Below the pieces are notes generated by a model, which saw only the letters and a program-made list of their open reading frames with translations, was not told where the DNA came from and searched no databases. This document shows positions 46,715-59,100 of a stretch of 64,000 nucleotides of DNA, piece after piece (the stretch's first letter is position 1; each line of letters starts with the position of its first letter). The position numbers and the translations under genes are program-made. The DNA comes from Paragordius varius (taxonomy: Eukaryota > Nematomorpha): the NCBI GenBank assembly GCA_964247055.1, contig OZ176050.1, forward strand, positions 12,524,001 through 12,588,000, read 5' to 3'.

Positions 46715-49700
46715 TTTTCAGTAGAATTTTCTTTTATATTTTGATACATCGTTGTTGTTGTTGCTAAGGTCGATTCCGACTAACTGCAACATTGAAATAT
46801 AGCTTCTCCATTGACTGCGATTTCCGGATCTGGTGTTTAGTTCGGATAATGATTGGTTGGTTTCTTTGAGGATGTTATCCATCCAACGAGTTCGTCTTCT
46901 CCCTCTTTTTCGGGCATCACTCACTTTCCCCAGCATCAGTGATTTTTCAAGTGAGTTGGCTCTCATAATGTGCCCGAAAAAGGAGAGTTTTTGCCGTATT
47001 AAATTGCCTAGAAGTGACGTTTCTGGGTTAATTTTATTTAGAATAGTGGTGTTTGAAACTTTGTCTGTCCATTTTATTTGAAGAAGTTTCCTCCAAACCC
47101 ATAATTCGAACGAATTTATTTGACGTTGGTCATATTTTTTCAGTGTCCAGCTTTCCCCCCCATACATGAATGTGGGAAAAACTGTAGCCTTGATTAATCT
47201 GATTTTGGTTTAAAGTTTAATGTCATGCGACATCCAAATTTTATTATATTTAAAAGTGTCACTTTAGCAATAGCAATTCTTCTCTTTATTTCTGGCGTAG
47301 AGTTGTTCTCGCTGTTAATAATGCTACCTAAGTACGTGTAGCTGCTAACTGTTTCGATCTGGTTGCGGTTGAGGTTTATTGGATTGGTTTGAGCCGGATT
47401 TATTTGCATGACTTTTGCTTTTTTGAAATTGATATTTAATTTAAATTTATTGCATTCAGTTGTGAACACTTGCAAGGCTTGCGATAATGTGTCTACACTG
47501 TAGTAAGACTGTACCATCCGCGTAGTGAACGGATGTAAGTAGGTTTCCACCTATATTAATGCCATAAAAAGAATTGGTGATAAAACGCATCCTTGACGGA
47601 GGCTCATTGTACCTTACATGAGTCAGATATACCGTGAGGTGTAGATATTACAGCCGTGGAATTTAATTAAATTGAGAATATGACGTTGATTAGGTGTGTT
47701 GACACTCCAAGTTGTTTTAGAGCTTTCCGTTTATTGTGCTGGATGGAATCAAATGCTTTGGAAAAATCGACAAAGCACATCTGCAATTCTTTGTTAAATT
47801 CGATGTGTTTCTCGATTATCCACCTCATATTACATATCATATTTCGGCATCCTCTACCTTTTCGAAAACCAGCCTGAATCGTGGATATCTCGGAATGGTA
47901 TTTAGTCAAACTGTATTATTTTTAGGAAAACTTTGAACACCAGGTTTATGAGCGCTATGGTGCGAGAGTTGTCGCACAGTTCTGGGTTACCCTTTTTTAA
48001 AATCGGAATCATAATAGATGTGCCCCAATCCTCAGGAATTTTTTCCATCTCAAATATAGTTGAAAATAATTTGGTGAGTATATCGATTGGAATATATTTT
48101 ATTATTTCAGTAGGGATGTCTTTGTGGCCCTCTGATTTGCCGGTGCTAGAGTGTTTTATCGCGAGTTCCACTTCTTCTTTCTAGGTGGTTCTTTTTCTTG
48201 AATAAGTTCGTTAATAGTCGGGGGGTTATTTACATTGTATTGTTTGCTTATGTGTTTATGCCATAGTTTGCGAATTTCGTCTTTTTCAGTGACAATTGAG
48301 TTGTTGTCGTTTCCCATAGGTCCCTTGTAAAAAACTTTTTTGTGTGGAATAATATTGTTTGCATGGAAAAGGTTTCGGTTATTTTTGGCGTCTGTTTCTA
48401 ACTTTTCACATAGTTGGTCATAATACTTATTTTTGTCCTCTCTTGCACTCTTTTGAACACTGTTTAGTCGTTTGTATTCATCCCATTTGCATTTGATTTT
48501 AGATTCTCTACGTTTTTCTGCGATCTCGAGACTTTTGGTTGACAATTTTATTTTTTGTTTAGTACGTTTGAAAGGCTGAATAAATTCGTCGGCTGTGTCT
48601 CTGCAGATTGTATGTATAGCGTTCCAAAAGGAGTTTATATCCTGATAGTTTTCGGAATTATGATCAAAACAATCGAAACGATTTGATAAAGCGGTGCTAA
48701 ACTTGTCGTCGATTGTATCATAATCTAATCTTGTTCTGGTCGCTGTAGCAATCCGATCCTGGTAGGCGTTTGACATTATAAAATGAACTTTTGTATTTTA
48801 CCATACCTAATATGAAGCAATTTGGTTACGGTATCTTTGACACGGGGAACGTCATGTGTATAGACGTCGTTTGGGCTGTTTAAAAAAGGTGGTTGCGACG
48901 AAGAAACGATGGTTAGCACAAATCAATTAATCTGTCTCCTCTCTCGTTTTTTATGCCCAAGCCCATGCCGCCCGTCATAGAAGGTGTTTTGTCTCTTCCG
49001 ATGATTGAGTTGAAGTCGTCTAAGATAAATATGATATCCTTTTTTGAGATTTGGGAAATCGTCAAGTCGAGATCGCTATAAAAATTTTCACAGTCGTCAT
49101 CGCTGTAAGAGGAGGTAGGTGCGTAAATTTGGAGGATAGTAATGGGTTGAGGGTTTGTTTGTATGCGGATTGCAATAATACGTTCATTGATTGGATTAAA
49201 AATGTCCGATAAGGTAGCTAGTTTTTTGTTCATTATTATGCCGACACCGTTGTATTTTAACGAGTCGTGGCCGGAATAATACAAAATATGATTGTCGAAT
49301 TCTAAAGTTTCGGTAGAGGGAATGTATTTTTTTTTCACGCATGTAAACACATGCTTTTAATCGAGTGGGAAAGGTACGGTATACCTATTCATCTCTTATC
49401 GATCTTTTTTACCAAAAACATTAATTTTATACCTTCTCCGAATAATAGAAATAGTTGGATTCTATTCCTTACATACCTATAACATATTTCCTATTCACAT
49501 TCTCCCATTCTAAGCACATTCTGCTAATGTTGAAATCACGTAATCTCAGCATCCGCATCGCCACGTGGAACTTACGTGGAGCCTACTTCAATCACAAACT
49601 AGATATTGTCGTTAACGAAATGATTAAGAATAAAATTGATATACTAGGAATTTCAGAATTACACATTCCCTCTACCGGAACTTCGATACATCAACATCAT
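46715..49700 (-). mobile_element. Broken RTE-like LINE with inverted 5' end
   Basis: On the minus strand, pieces run in order. AP-endonuclease comes first (48913-49350; GVGIIMNK, IYAPTSSYSDDD, FILDDFNSIIGRD). Then a linker and early RT (48156-48776), and RT core (47902-48171, IPTEIIKYIPIDI..LFSTIFEMEKIPEDW and 47667-47909, QAGFRKGRGCRNMI, CFVDFSKAFDSI). The RT end (47194-47550) and the C-terminal domain (46718-47167; YGGESWTLKKYD, ELWVWRKLLQIKWTD, FGHIMRANSLEK) follow. The YADD region reads YADG. At least four frame breaks separate the pieces, so it is dead. The first part of the endonuclease (IRIATWNLRGAYF, DILGISELHIPSTGT) lies at about 49535-49685 on the PLUS strand, after its own 5' leader. 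This is the head-to-head arrangement expected from twin priming. Both halves share cattccctctaccg at the switch point. Confidence 0.88.
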
Positions 49701-49754
49701 ATAAATGCAAACTTTTGCAATGGCTTTAATTTATTCTAAAATATATGATTTTAA

Positions 49755-50155
49755 GCAGGCTGCAGCCCCTAACGTCCCTAATTTGAATCGAAGGATTGAA
49801 AATATGTTGTATAGTGCTAACACTTCATTAACACTTGGATACAACACATTCATTTTGATCCTTCGATTTAAATTGGGGTAGTTTAATACCCCAGGCTTAT
49901 TTAAAATTAAAATCTTTTAAAAATATGAAGGAATCAAAACCATGTCAAAATATTGCACTTATATAACATTAATAAACTAAAATATATAAAAAATAATTTA
50001 TATTACTTATTTTAAGCTAAAACCGAAACGTAAAAATTTTGTCAACGTGACATGTGTGCGATGGTAAAATTGAAAAATAATACAAAATATACCGCTTTCT
50101 AAAGTCAAATTTAGTCTGGGGTATTTAAATACCCCAATTTGAATCGAAGTGTTAA
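49755..50155. mobile_element. Foldback element, family C, partial copy
   Basis: Contains ccttcgatttaaattggggt, aataccccaggc and gaatcaaaaccatgtcaaaa. The right end is tctggggtatttaaatacccc with aatttgaatcgaagtgtta, matching the 15899-16455 copy. A short inverted left-end fragment (ctaatttgaatcgaaggatt) precedes it. It borders the LINE's inverted end. Confidence 0.7.
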
Positions 50156-51430
50156 CTCTTCTATTTTCTGTGGACGATTACATTTTGGATAGTTTTGCCA
50201 CAGAGCTTAAACTTGTATAAAGTTAATAAGGTTTTTGTTAAAATTTACTTAGCAAACAATATTTTCATGTATCCGAAAATAAGAAAGCCTCAACTGATTA
50301 AAACAATAATTTAAAATTTGTTAAAAAATAATATGAGAGATTTTTAAAATTACATTTTTAACCAAAAGGAAAAATTGTAGCGACGATTAGATGAGGTGTT
50401 AAAAAATTTTTACCTATTAAAGTTTTATTAAATATAAATGACTAAGCTTAAGATTCGCTCACAAAACTACCCAAAAATTTACTGAGATGTTAACATATTG
50501 TTGTCAAAATATCATAAAACATTTACAAATTTATTTATTTAATTAATAAATTTATAATTTTCAGTTTTTTAAGGTCGTAAAAATATTTATGATATTTTGT
50601 CGGCTATTAAGCAAAAAGTTTTCTTTAAAAAATTTTATTATATAAAAGGCCATAGTATGCATGTTAAATTTCATCCAATTAAATATTTAACTTATGACCG
50701 TTAAAATCCAAAAATTTATGATGTTTGTTAAAAAATAATATTTTGTATATTGTATTCAATATTTTCGTGAGTTAATGTAAAAAAGAAATATAAATGTAAT
50801 TTTTTTATCCTATAGTAAGAGATATTATTTCCGTAAGTTATGATATTCAAACTACATTTTTAAACATAATGCATATATTTAAATCACAAAAGATAACGGT
50901 TTTGGTTTGTTTTTATTCGATATTTCTCAAGACGTTTTAAAATATTATGATTAGAATTTAATGCAATAGATTAACTAAACATTACTTCTATTACATCCAT
51001 ATAGTTTATACAATTAGACTAGATGACTTTAAAATAAACAGCTATTTTAAATAGTAAATTGAGAGTTGATATCAAATGCATATGTTAGTTGTAGATATTT
51101 CAATCAATTTGATTAGGAAACTATCCTAATAATGATGAAAGTTAAAGCATTTCCTTATAGATTATGATTATACGGAAAAAATTGGTGTAAAATAATTCTA
51201 TATGATACTTCTTCTCAAATCTTAACTAAATATTGTTAATAATATTTTTTTATTTATAAAGACAAATCTATACATTTCTTTTGGCCACCTGGGGTTGTCA
51301 ATCCAAATTTGTGTGAAGTGATTATAAAAGTTAGAGCTGTAAGTTTATAATTTGTTCAAAATTAAAATAATAATTTTAAAGAAATTTTTATATATTGCAA
51401 ATAAGGCTTAAAAATGTAATTGTAAAATAA
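50156..51430. other. AT-rich spacer
   Basis: About 1.3 kb between the foldback element and the 3' end of the protease-homologue gene. No gene, RNA or repeat family was recognised. Confidence 0.5.
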
Positions 51431-54400
51431 TTAGTTATTTATAATGGGAATCTTATGCTTTTCTCCCAATGTTCTTAGTATCCATTGTGAATAATGAGTG
51501 ACATTCAGAAAATAGAAGATGGGACTTTTAGTATGACAGTTCTTTCCACTTATCCATAATCCAATCAAATAATGCTTTTTATCTAAAAAAATATAATATT
51601 CAATAAATATAAAAACAATGTTTTCATCAATCTTTTCTTATAAATTCTTTCTGGCTATGAAGGGTTTTAATTTTTCCAGTTTTGACAATATAATATCATA
51701 ATTATTTGAATTATATATACCATAAAATTAAATGCTAAAATATTCAACCAAAACCAAATTATATCCATTTATTGATTTACCATTTTTATGTTTTTTTAAA
51801 TTCTAATCCAAATAAAGAATCGGTAATATATAAAAATTGATATTAATTTTAGAGTTTCTCGTTTAAGCTATCTGCACCATAATCATATAAATTTTTTATA
51901 ATTTTTTAGCTGTTTCATTTAAAAAACCCGTTAAGAAATAGCAAACTGCTAAAAATTAATTTTTCGCTTGGTTCCCTAAAATACAACATAATGTCCAAAA
52001 GCCCGTGGATACTTTTATTCAATATCCAAATTTTTAAAAATACGCTATGTATATCGAAAAAAAAGTTTTTTTAATGGTAAAATATTCAAAATACGCGTTT
52101 AATTACCGGAATCAATTGTAACTAACAGATTTCCTTTATGCTGAGGACATAAATAATGTTTGTAGTGCAGTGGTTTGGCACAAATAATTGCGGTGGATTC
52201 ATAAATAGCGGCTAAATCGCAATCACCATCCTTTGGATTCAAAATTATCACTAATAAAAAAAGTAACATATAATCTATAATTTTATCAAGTCCAAATATT
52301 TTGCAAGAATATTTATTTTATATACATCTCCTAAAAAATATTATATAAATTACATTACCAACTCTAAAATATTGTTTTTATACCCGTTTTTTGATTTAAA
52401 ATGATTTAACCGCAAAATTACTAGTAGTGTTTAAAGCAATCAATAGTTAAGGTTAAAGCGTTAATTACATACTGAATAGTATAAAAATCCGAAATCTCAT
52501 TTATTTCAAATTTCAACCTTTCTTCCTATCAAAATATAAATATGTAATTATAATTATATTTTGGTTGCCAGTAAAAAAAGATTTAAAAAAAGAAACGCTC
52601 CCATCCCAAAACAAGAGAATGTCCACTACAATTAATATAGGTAGGTTCATAATTAAATTACACATTTAATGGTAAAAAATGGTCTCTTCTTAATTTAAGA
52701 TAATACATAATATTTGTAAACGAACTTTTGTGTAGGGTTGTTTAACCACTCTATCGATATCAAAGTATAATAATTTCAAGACGACTTAAATTAAAGTGTG
52801 CATTGAACTAAATATGAACGAGGAAAACATGACAAATTATTCCTTTAATACACAATAACAATCCTAATTCTACTGCCCATAATAAATACTTCTAAAGATG
52901 TTATACATATACAGTATTAATTGCTGTTAAACTCAACATGTATTACATTTCGTTTTATCTTACTATTTATGCAGTGCAATACCCAAAGCTTTTTATTCAT
53001 GTACTTCGCCCGACGATCGGACAAATTTTAGACAATGCATCAATTTGTCAACTTACAATAGCCATTAATGGATAATGAATAAATTTAGACTATGCACATT
53101 TTTGTTAGCCAAGTAGCGTATGATATAAAATAAATCTTGCCTTAAAGTAACCAATTTAATAGATAAAAAAAATTGTTTAATTTCTAATATTTGCTCTTTT
53201 TTATCAATATGCTACTATTGTTATGCCACAAAAATAATGTGAATTAGCTAACATAATTGTATATACTGTAAATGAATCCTCAATCCTTGTATATTTCTTT
53301 CTTTTACATATAAAAATATTGAATGAAAAATATAATACGGAAATATATAACTGGGTATATTTGAGCTGCTGTTTACATTAGTGTAATAATAGGTGGTTGT
53401 AGTCAACATATTGGTCATGTTTGGTTTGATACAAATGTTTTGGACAAATGATGAGTATAATGATACATTGTTAATTCCATATGCCGTTGAAGGAGACAAT
53501 AAAGAAACATTACCAAAGGCTAAAGTTAATGCTACATCTGAAAGCTCCATTATTACCAATTTATCAATATAGGCGTCCATAAACTGTTCTTCTTCTGTTT
53601 TATAAAGAATGGGAAACATGCATAAAAACATTAAAAAAATTGGGCATAAAATTATAATAAACCCTTTGTTAATGGCAGTCCAAAAGAAATGGCTTTGTGG
53701 GTCGCATTTTAGACATATATGGGGATCAAATAAATATTTTATTTAAGTTTCAAACAACACTTTTTTATAGTTTGTTGCCAAATGTCTAGACTTATTTAAA
53801 AATGTTTAAAAAATTTCAATTTTACTAAGCTTTGTGATCATATTTTTGCAAATTTTTCCGAACTTTTCACCGGATGCCCATCATTTCTCACGGGGTGTTT
53901 TACATCCCTGGTTTAGGTATTTAAAATATTATACCAACTTATCATAATTAGAAAATCAGAAAATTATTTGGCAAAAGGCATTTGATTTAAAAATGTTTAA
54001 TTTACATGATTTATTTGATATTCAAAAAATGTCTTCGGCCACATTTTTAATTAGATACGGCGGACTTATTGAAAAAATATATAAAACTGTGCATATTAAT
54101 AAAATATTATTTGTTAGAAAAATAACCACTAATACAACAATTTATAGTGAAGGGGTGTGCGACAGGGGGTCCTCAAAGATTTATGCGGCCTGCGAAGAAT
54201 TTGGAAAATTAACAAATAACTAGGAATTTTTATTATCAAAAATATTATTATTAATAATAATAGTTAACAAAACTGAGGATGTTTGTATGTGGTACCCTTT
54301 ACCTAAGGAAAAAAATATTTTTTAATTTTATTGATTTGCAATGTGTTAGCCATTTTAATGATTTGATTTATTATGTATGGTATTAAATAATATATGATAA

Positions 54401-55297
54401 AGGTAAGAAGGTGGAAAGCAAATGAAACAAGGAAAACGTTTCCAAAAAATAATTTTTTATCTGTCTATAGTCCACTCAAAAACGTTGAAAAACTTGAATT
54501 TAGAAATGTGAATTTAGAACAATAGGAGCGTATATTTTAAAAATGGTCATAACTTATTAAAATATTATAAAAATTTTAGTTTTGAGCATTTTACACCACT
54601 TATAAATTTTGAAGTTGATATAATTCGCAATAACACATAATAAATAAGCTTTCAGTCAAAAAATTAATGAAGTAAAACAAAAAGGTAAAAAAATCAAAAT
54701 ACCTTGGGTAAATTTTATGGATCTTGCATAATAAACCCTACCAGACACTGGTGTGTGGCTAATAGGTATATTTTGGGATTCAGTATTATCAGCATCATAT
54801 GAATAAGGATTTCCCATTCTTACACTAAAATGCAGATGGTTGTAAAGATTACCGTTGAAACAACTTTGAAGTGTAACCACCATTTTTTGGGATAGTAATG
54901 CTCCAAAGCATATAAACTGCTCAAATTTGTAAATGTTAACTCTCCTAAATTAAAGTTGTATTACTATTTTATTACATTTTTGATCATCAATATGGTTCAG
55001 CAAAAAATCATATAGATTATACATCAATAGCATAACTTTATAGTTTAATGAAAAAATCGTTTTTCCTCCTATGAGAAAAACTTTTCTAAAGCTTACAAAA
55101 AATTTATTTATAAATAATAACCAAGGGACAACGTTAGTCGATGTTTCATTTATACCAATTAATTTGTATATTGGTGCCTCCTTTGAATGCAAGTCTGTGG
55201 AGGATTTTTGCCACAATACATGGAAATACTGACCGCATAATTCATCTTCATACGATTGGCAAGATTTCATATATACATATATATATTTATTGAACAT
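51431..55297 (-). CDS. Chymotrypsin-fold serine protease homologue lacking the catalytic triad (exon chain partly unresolved)
   Basis: Segments follow the S1 fold in order. Exon 55097-55297 has LIGINETSTNVVPW, matching the IVGG..A..N..PW start. Exon 54703-54944 has FICFGALLSQKMVVTLQSCF, where CGG.LI....VLTAAHC is expected. Exon about 53377-53594 has SDVALTLAFGNVSL and VQNICIKP (DIALL....VQPICLP). A small exon near 52590 has LLFWDGS. Exon 52107-52250 has IICAKP..HYLCPQHKGNLLVTI (ICAG..ACQGDSGGPLVC). Exon 51431-51583 has YLIGLWISGKNC...Y.LNVTHYSQWIL. His57 is Ser, Asp102 is kept, and the GDSGG loop reads QHKGN, so it cannot be a protease. The 54.9 to 53.6 kb and 52.25 to 51.6 kb junctions fit in phase. 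The first junction and those around 52.5 kb do not fit as read, so an exon is missing here or the gene is damaged. No signal peptide was found. Confidence 0.6.
53690..54235. repeat. hAT-like terminal fragments in a protease-homologue intron
   Basis: Pieces such as tttgtgggtcgcattttaga, ggatgcccatcatttctcac and ggggtgttttacatccctg (to about 53912), and gtgtgcgacagggggtcctc near 54157 followed by atgcggcctgcgaag. They resemble hAT ends seen elsewhere in the window. Boundaries are unclear. Confidence 0.35.
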
Positions 55298-56171
55298 TTT
55301 AATTTTTCAGTCATAGAATTCGTTTTACTACTTTAGAACAATAATAATTTCTTTGCCTGGCATGTGTGGTCTTATTTACCCCAAGATAACATTATGTCAG
55401 GATAGAAGCAAAAGATTAGATGACTATTTTTGTTAGGACACAATGATGATGCCAAATCGCATACAATTAAAAAATTTGCTTTTATCATTTAGTAGCCTTT
55501 AAATTAAATGTTAATATAATAAATTATATTTCGATACAACTAAAAAAAGCTAATCCAGTTTATCGGCCAAATTCTATTTTTATATTAGTGTGCTTGAATT
55601 AAAATACAATACCAATCTTTAAGCCGATTTTAGAATCAACCTATGCCTTTTTTGAAAAAGATTAATTTCTTATTCTATTTGTGCTTATTGTAAAAAAAAA
55701 CGTTTTATCTGGTTATAAAAAATGGGAGTTCGGATGTAAAAAATATATATTTACATTGTTTTCCTTTATATTAATTTATATGTTCATATAATATTATAAA
55801 CATTGGAAACATTTGGCTTGAAGTTTAATTAACATATGCCTTGATTCATTGTTAGTTATTATAGTTAATAAATAAAATAGCCTTATAACTTGGGTTGGGT
55901 TTTGACCGATCAAATCAAAAAAGCAGTCATCTTTAAAAGTGTTGGATTCGTTATTTTTTAAGCCAAACAGGTCAGACCCAACTTTAAACCATAATTTTGA
56001 AAATGCTGTTACATCTTTTCACCAAATTACATAATATGGTTTATCGAAAAATTTATATAATTACAAATATGTACTTTTTGCTATTGTATGAATTAGGTTT
56101 CTTAGCAATAATTATCTTCTAAAATCTTTCAAAAACCAAAGACCAAATATGCAAAAAAATATTTTTATAAC

Positions 56172-59100
56172 CTCTAGATTCACAGCGTGGGCCAAAATAA
56201 CCTGGGAGACAAACGCAATAACCGTTTAAATCACAATTTCCCGTTGAGTTAGACCTATTACATGGACAATCTAGACCACATATATGGTAACTGATGAATA
56301 AATGAGCAGTAAAATAGAACATGCTTTCAATCATTGCTTTGATAATATCTTATGGCAATATATTTACAAATTTGATTGCATAAAATTAAATCAATTTTTT
56401 TATTTTTTTACACTTTTTGTGTACAATAAAACATAAATGGGAAAATTTGAACAAATCTAACTCAAAAATCATACACTAGATTATGTATTGAATAGGATTG
56501 TGACTGGGGCAGTTTAATTAATTCCCAAATATAGTGAGATTATTTTATATATAAAAACAGGACTCCATCTACTAAAACCTTTATGAAAAACCATAAAAAC
56601 ATTGTTATTAAAAATATATTTTTTAATATACCCTTTTAATTGATCAAAAAAATTATTTTACGATTTGTATTTTCTAAAGTCTGGAAGTGTGGCAAGAATT
56701 CTATTAAACGAACACCTGATATTAAAAATTGATAAAAAACCATTCTTTGGTGCTCCAAAACATTTTATGCCTTAAAAATTATTTTATCTTATATTTTAAT
56801 CAATAAACTTAATTTATTATACACCAGTTTTTGTGGAAAAACAATAAATTGGAGGAAAAAATAGGTGGCAAAAAGATGTAATTTTTTAAACAATATACAT
56901 TATACTAATTGCACCCATGAAAGGCAGCCAAATGCATATATATAACCATTTTCATAAATGATATTTCTATGATCGCTCTGGGCTGGGAATATATCCGAAA
57001 GATAATGAAATGTTCAAACCTAAAGTGCACATAGGACCGAAATAATTTTGTTTGCAATCCAAACAAACCCCATTAATATCGCAAGCGCTTAATCCATGAT
57101 TTCGACACACGCATGTATTGTTACAATGTTTCCCATACCAACCGGGTTTGCAATCACAAAAACCTTTAGCAGAACATTGTGAGTTGAAACTGTTAGCAAC
57201 TGGACAATCACACTCTATATAGAATTAAAAAATATTTTTAATATAACGTAATAAAAAATTTCCTCACATGCTACAGTCACGTATCCTTTATTTTATCAAA
57301 AATTTATCTTTCGTTTAAATGGGTATAAATATTTGTTAAAGAATGAAAAAACAAGCACTCTATGGTAAATATCATACTCATGAAAAAAGTATACGAATTC
57401 CCAAGTTCTTGTTTTTTCCATTCTCTACCAAATATTTATACCCAGCAAAATATACATTTTTGTTAAAAAAGGATACATGAGTGTACAAACGAGAAAAATT
57501 AAAACAATATCATATCTTAAGACAAAATTTGGACAATAAACATTAAAAGTATACCCAACTTCTATAACATTCAATTTAAAGGGTCATATATTTAACAAAT
57601 TTAAAGTTTTTACCATATTGGCATTTAGATCCATAAAAGCGATGTAAACACACGCATTTGCCATCGGCCATACAATCATTAAATGCAGAGTGGGATACAA
57701 AGCAGTTGCATACTAAAAAGTCGAATTGAAAATTAGATATTACCAGGAATTGGATCAAAGTTCAAACACCCCCATAAAATTTGTGGGGCTTTTCCGACAA
57801 AAAAACTTTCAATTCTTTTGCGAAAATATATATAAAATAGAGCAGAGTTATTTTAAATTTTATACCAAGTATACAAATTTAAATAGATAGTATATAAGTG
57901 TTAGTTAAATATTTAATTATGCGCAAACCCAAAAAAATAAATAAAAATAAATTTGTATGTTATTTTGGGGTTGGATTATTAAACAGTTATTATCTGTAAT
58001 AAAAAGATTTCTCCCCTGAAATATGCATGTATAAGAAATTTTCAATTATATCTCAAAACTTTATTAATGCCTGTCCTTAAAAAATTATTTGGGAAACATT
58101 TTAGATATCATTGCAATCATAAATAAATAAAGAATATAAAAATTACATTTGTCACATTTTCTACCATAATAACCACTCTTGCAAGAACAATATCCTGTAT
58201 TACAGTCAATGTGATTCGAACCACTGGATGCGCAATAACAATCTGTAATCAAAATATATATTGATATAAATATTTATTTTTCAAAAATCTGGAAAATTTA
58301 TTTTATTGGACTCCTCAACTTTCTTGGATTATAGATATTGTAAAACAGTATATAGGTCTTATTTTGCCTTAAATAATTTAAGCAAGTTTAAACAAAGAAA
58401 TACAATTTAAAAAAAATTGGGTTGACGTGAAAACTAGAAGACCAATATTTATTTTTATAAAGAATGGTTTTTTCAACTCTTACCCATTGTTTTTGGGTGC
58501 AAAATAATAAATAGACATGTAAATTGGTAACACACTCAATATTTTTCTTTTTATAAAAAAACTAAGCCTTAGAGTTTTACGTTTGGTCTTTATACAGTAT
58601 GATAAGTATACTTCGCTACTTTTTCAATAAATATTTCCAGATATCACATGGCGCAAAGAGCATTATTATTGGATATTAGTAAAAAGTGAAATAACATTAC
58701 TAATTATATTTCCCTTTTCTGAATATTCTGTCTTGCAATAAGTATTGAAAAACTAGCAATGTATACTTATTCTTACCATAATTATAATTATTGCTGTGGT
58801 ATTTGTCTAAAAATATAATTCCTAACTATTTTCACATCGTTTCCCATAGTAGCCTGGCAAGCATGGACATTGTCCCACGATATCACATACACCATCTAAC
58901 GCATTATCAATGTAACATCGACACCTTTTGTCACATTGTTTACCGTAAAAACTTGGCCAGCAATGGCACCATCCACGAGACCCGCAACTGGGTCTACTAT
59001 TGTTTCCACAAAAACAAGCTAAATAATAAAAAGGATATTTTTTTAAAATATTATTTGTAATTACTGTTGTATGTGTAAAAAGTACTTTCCGGCACAACTT

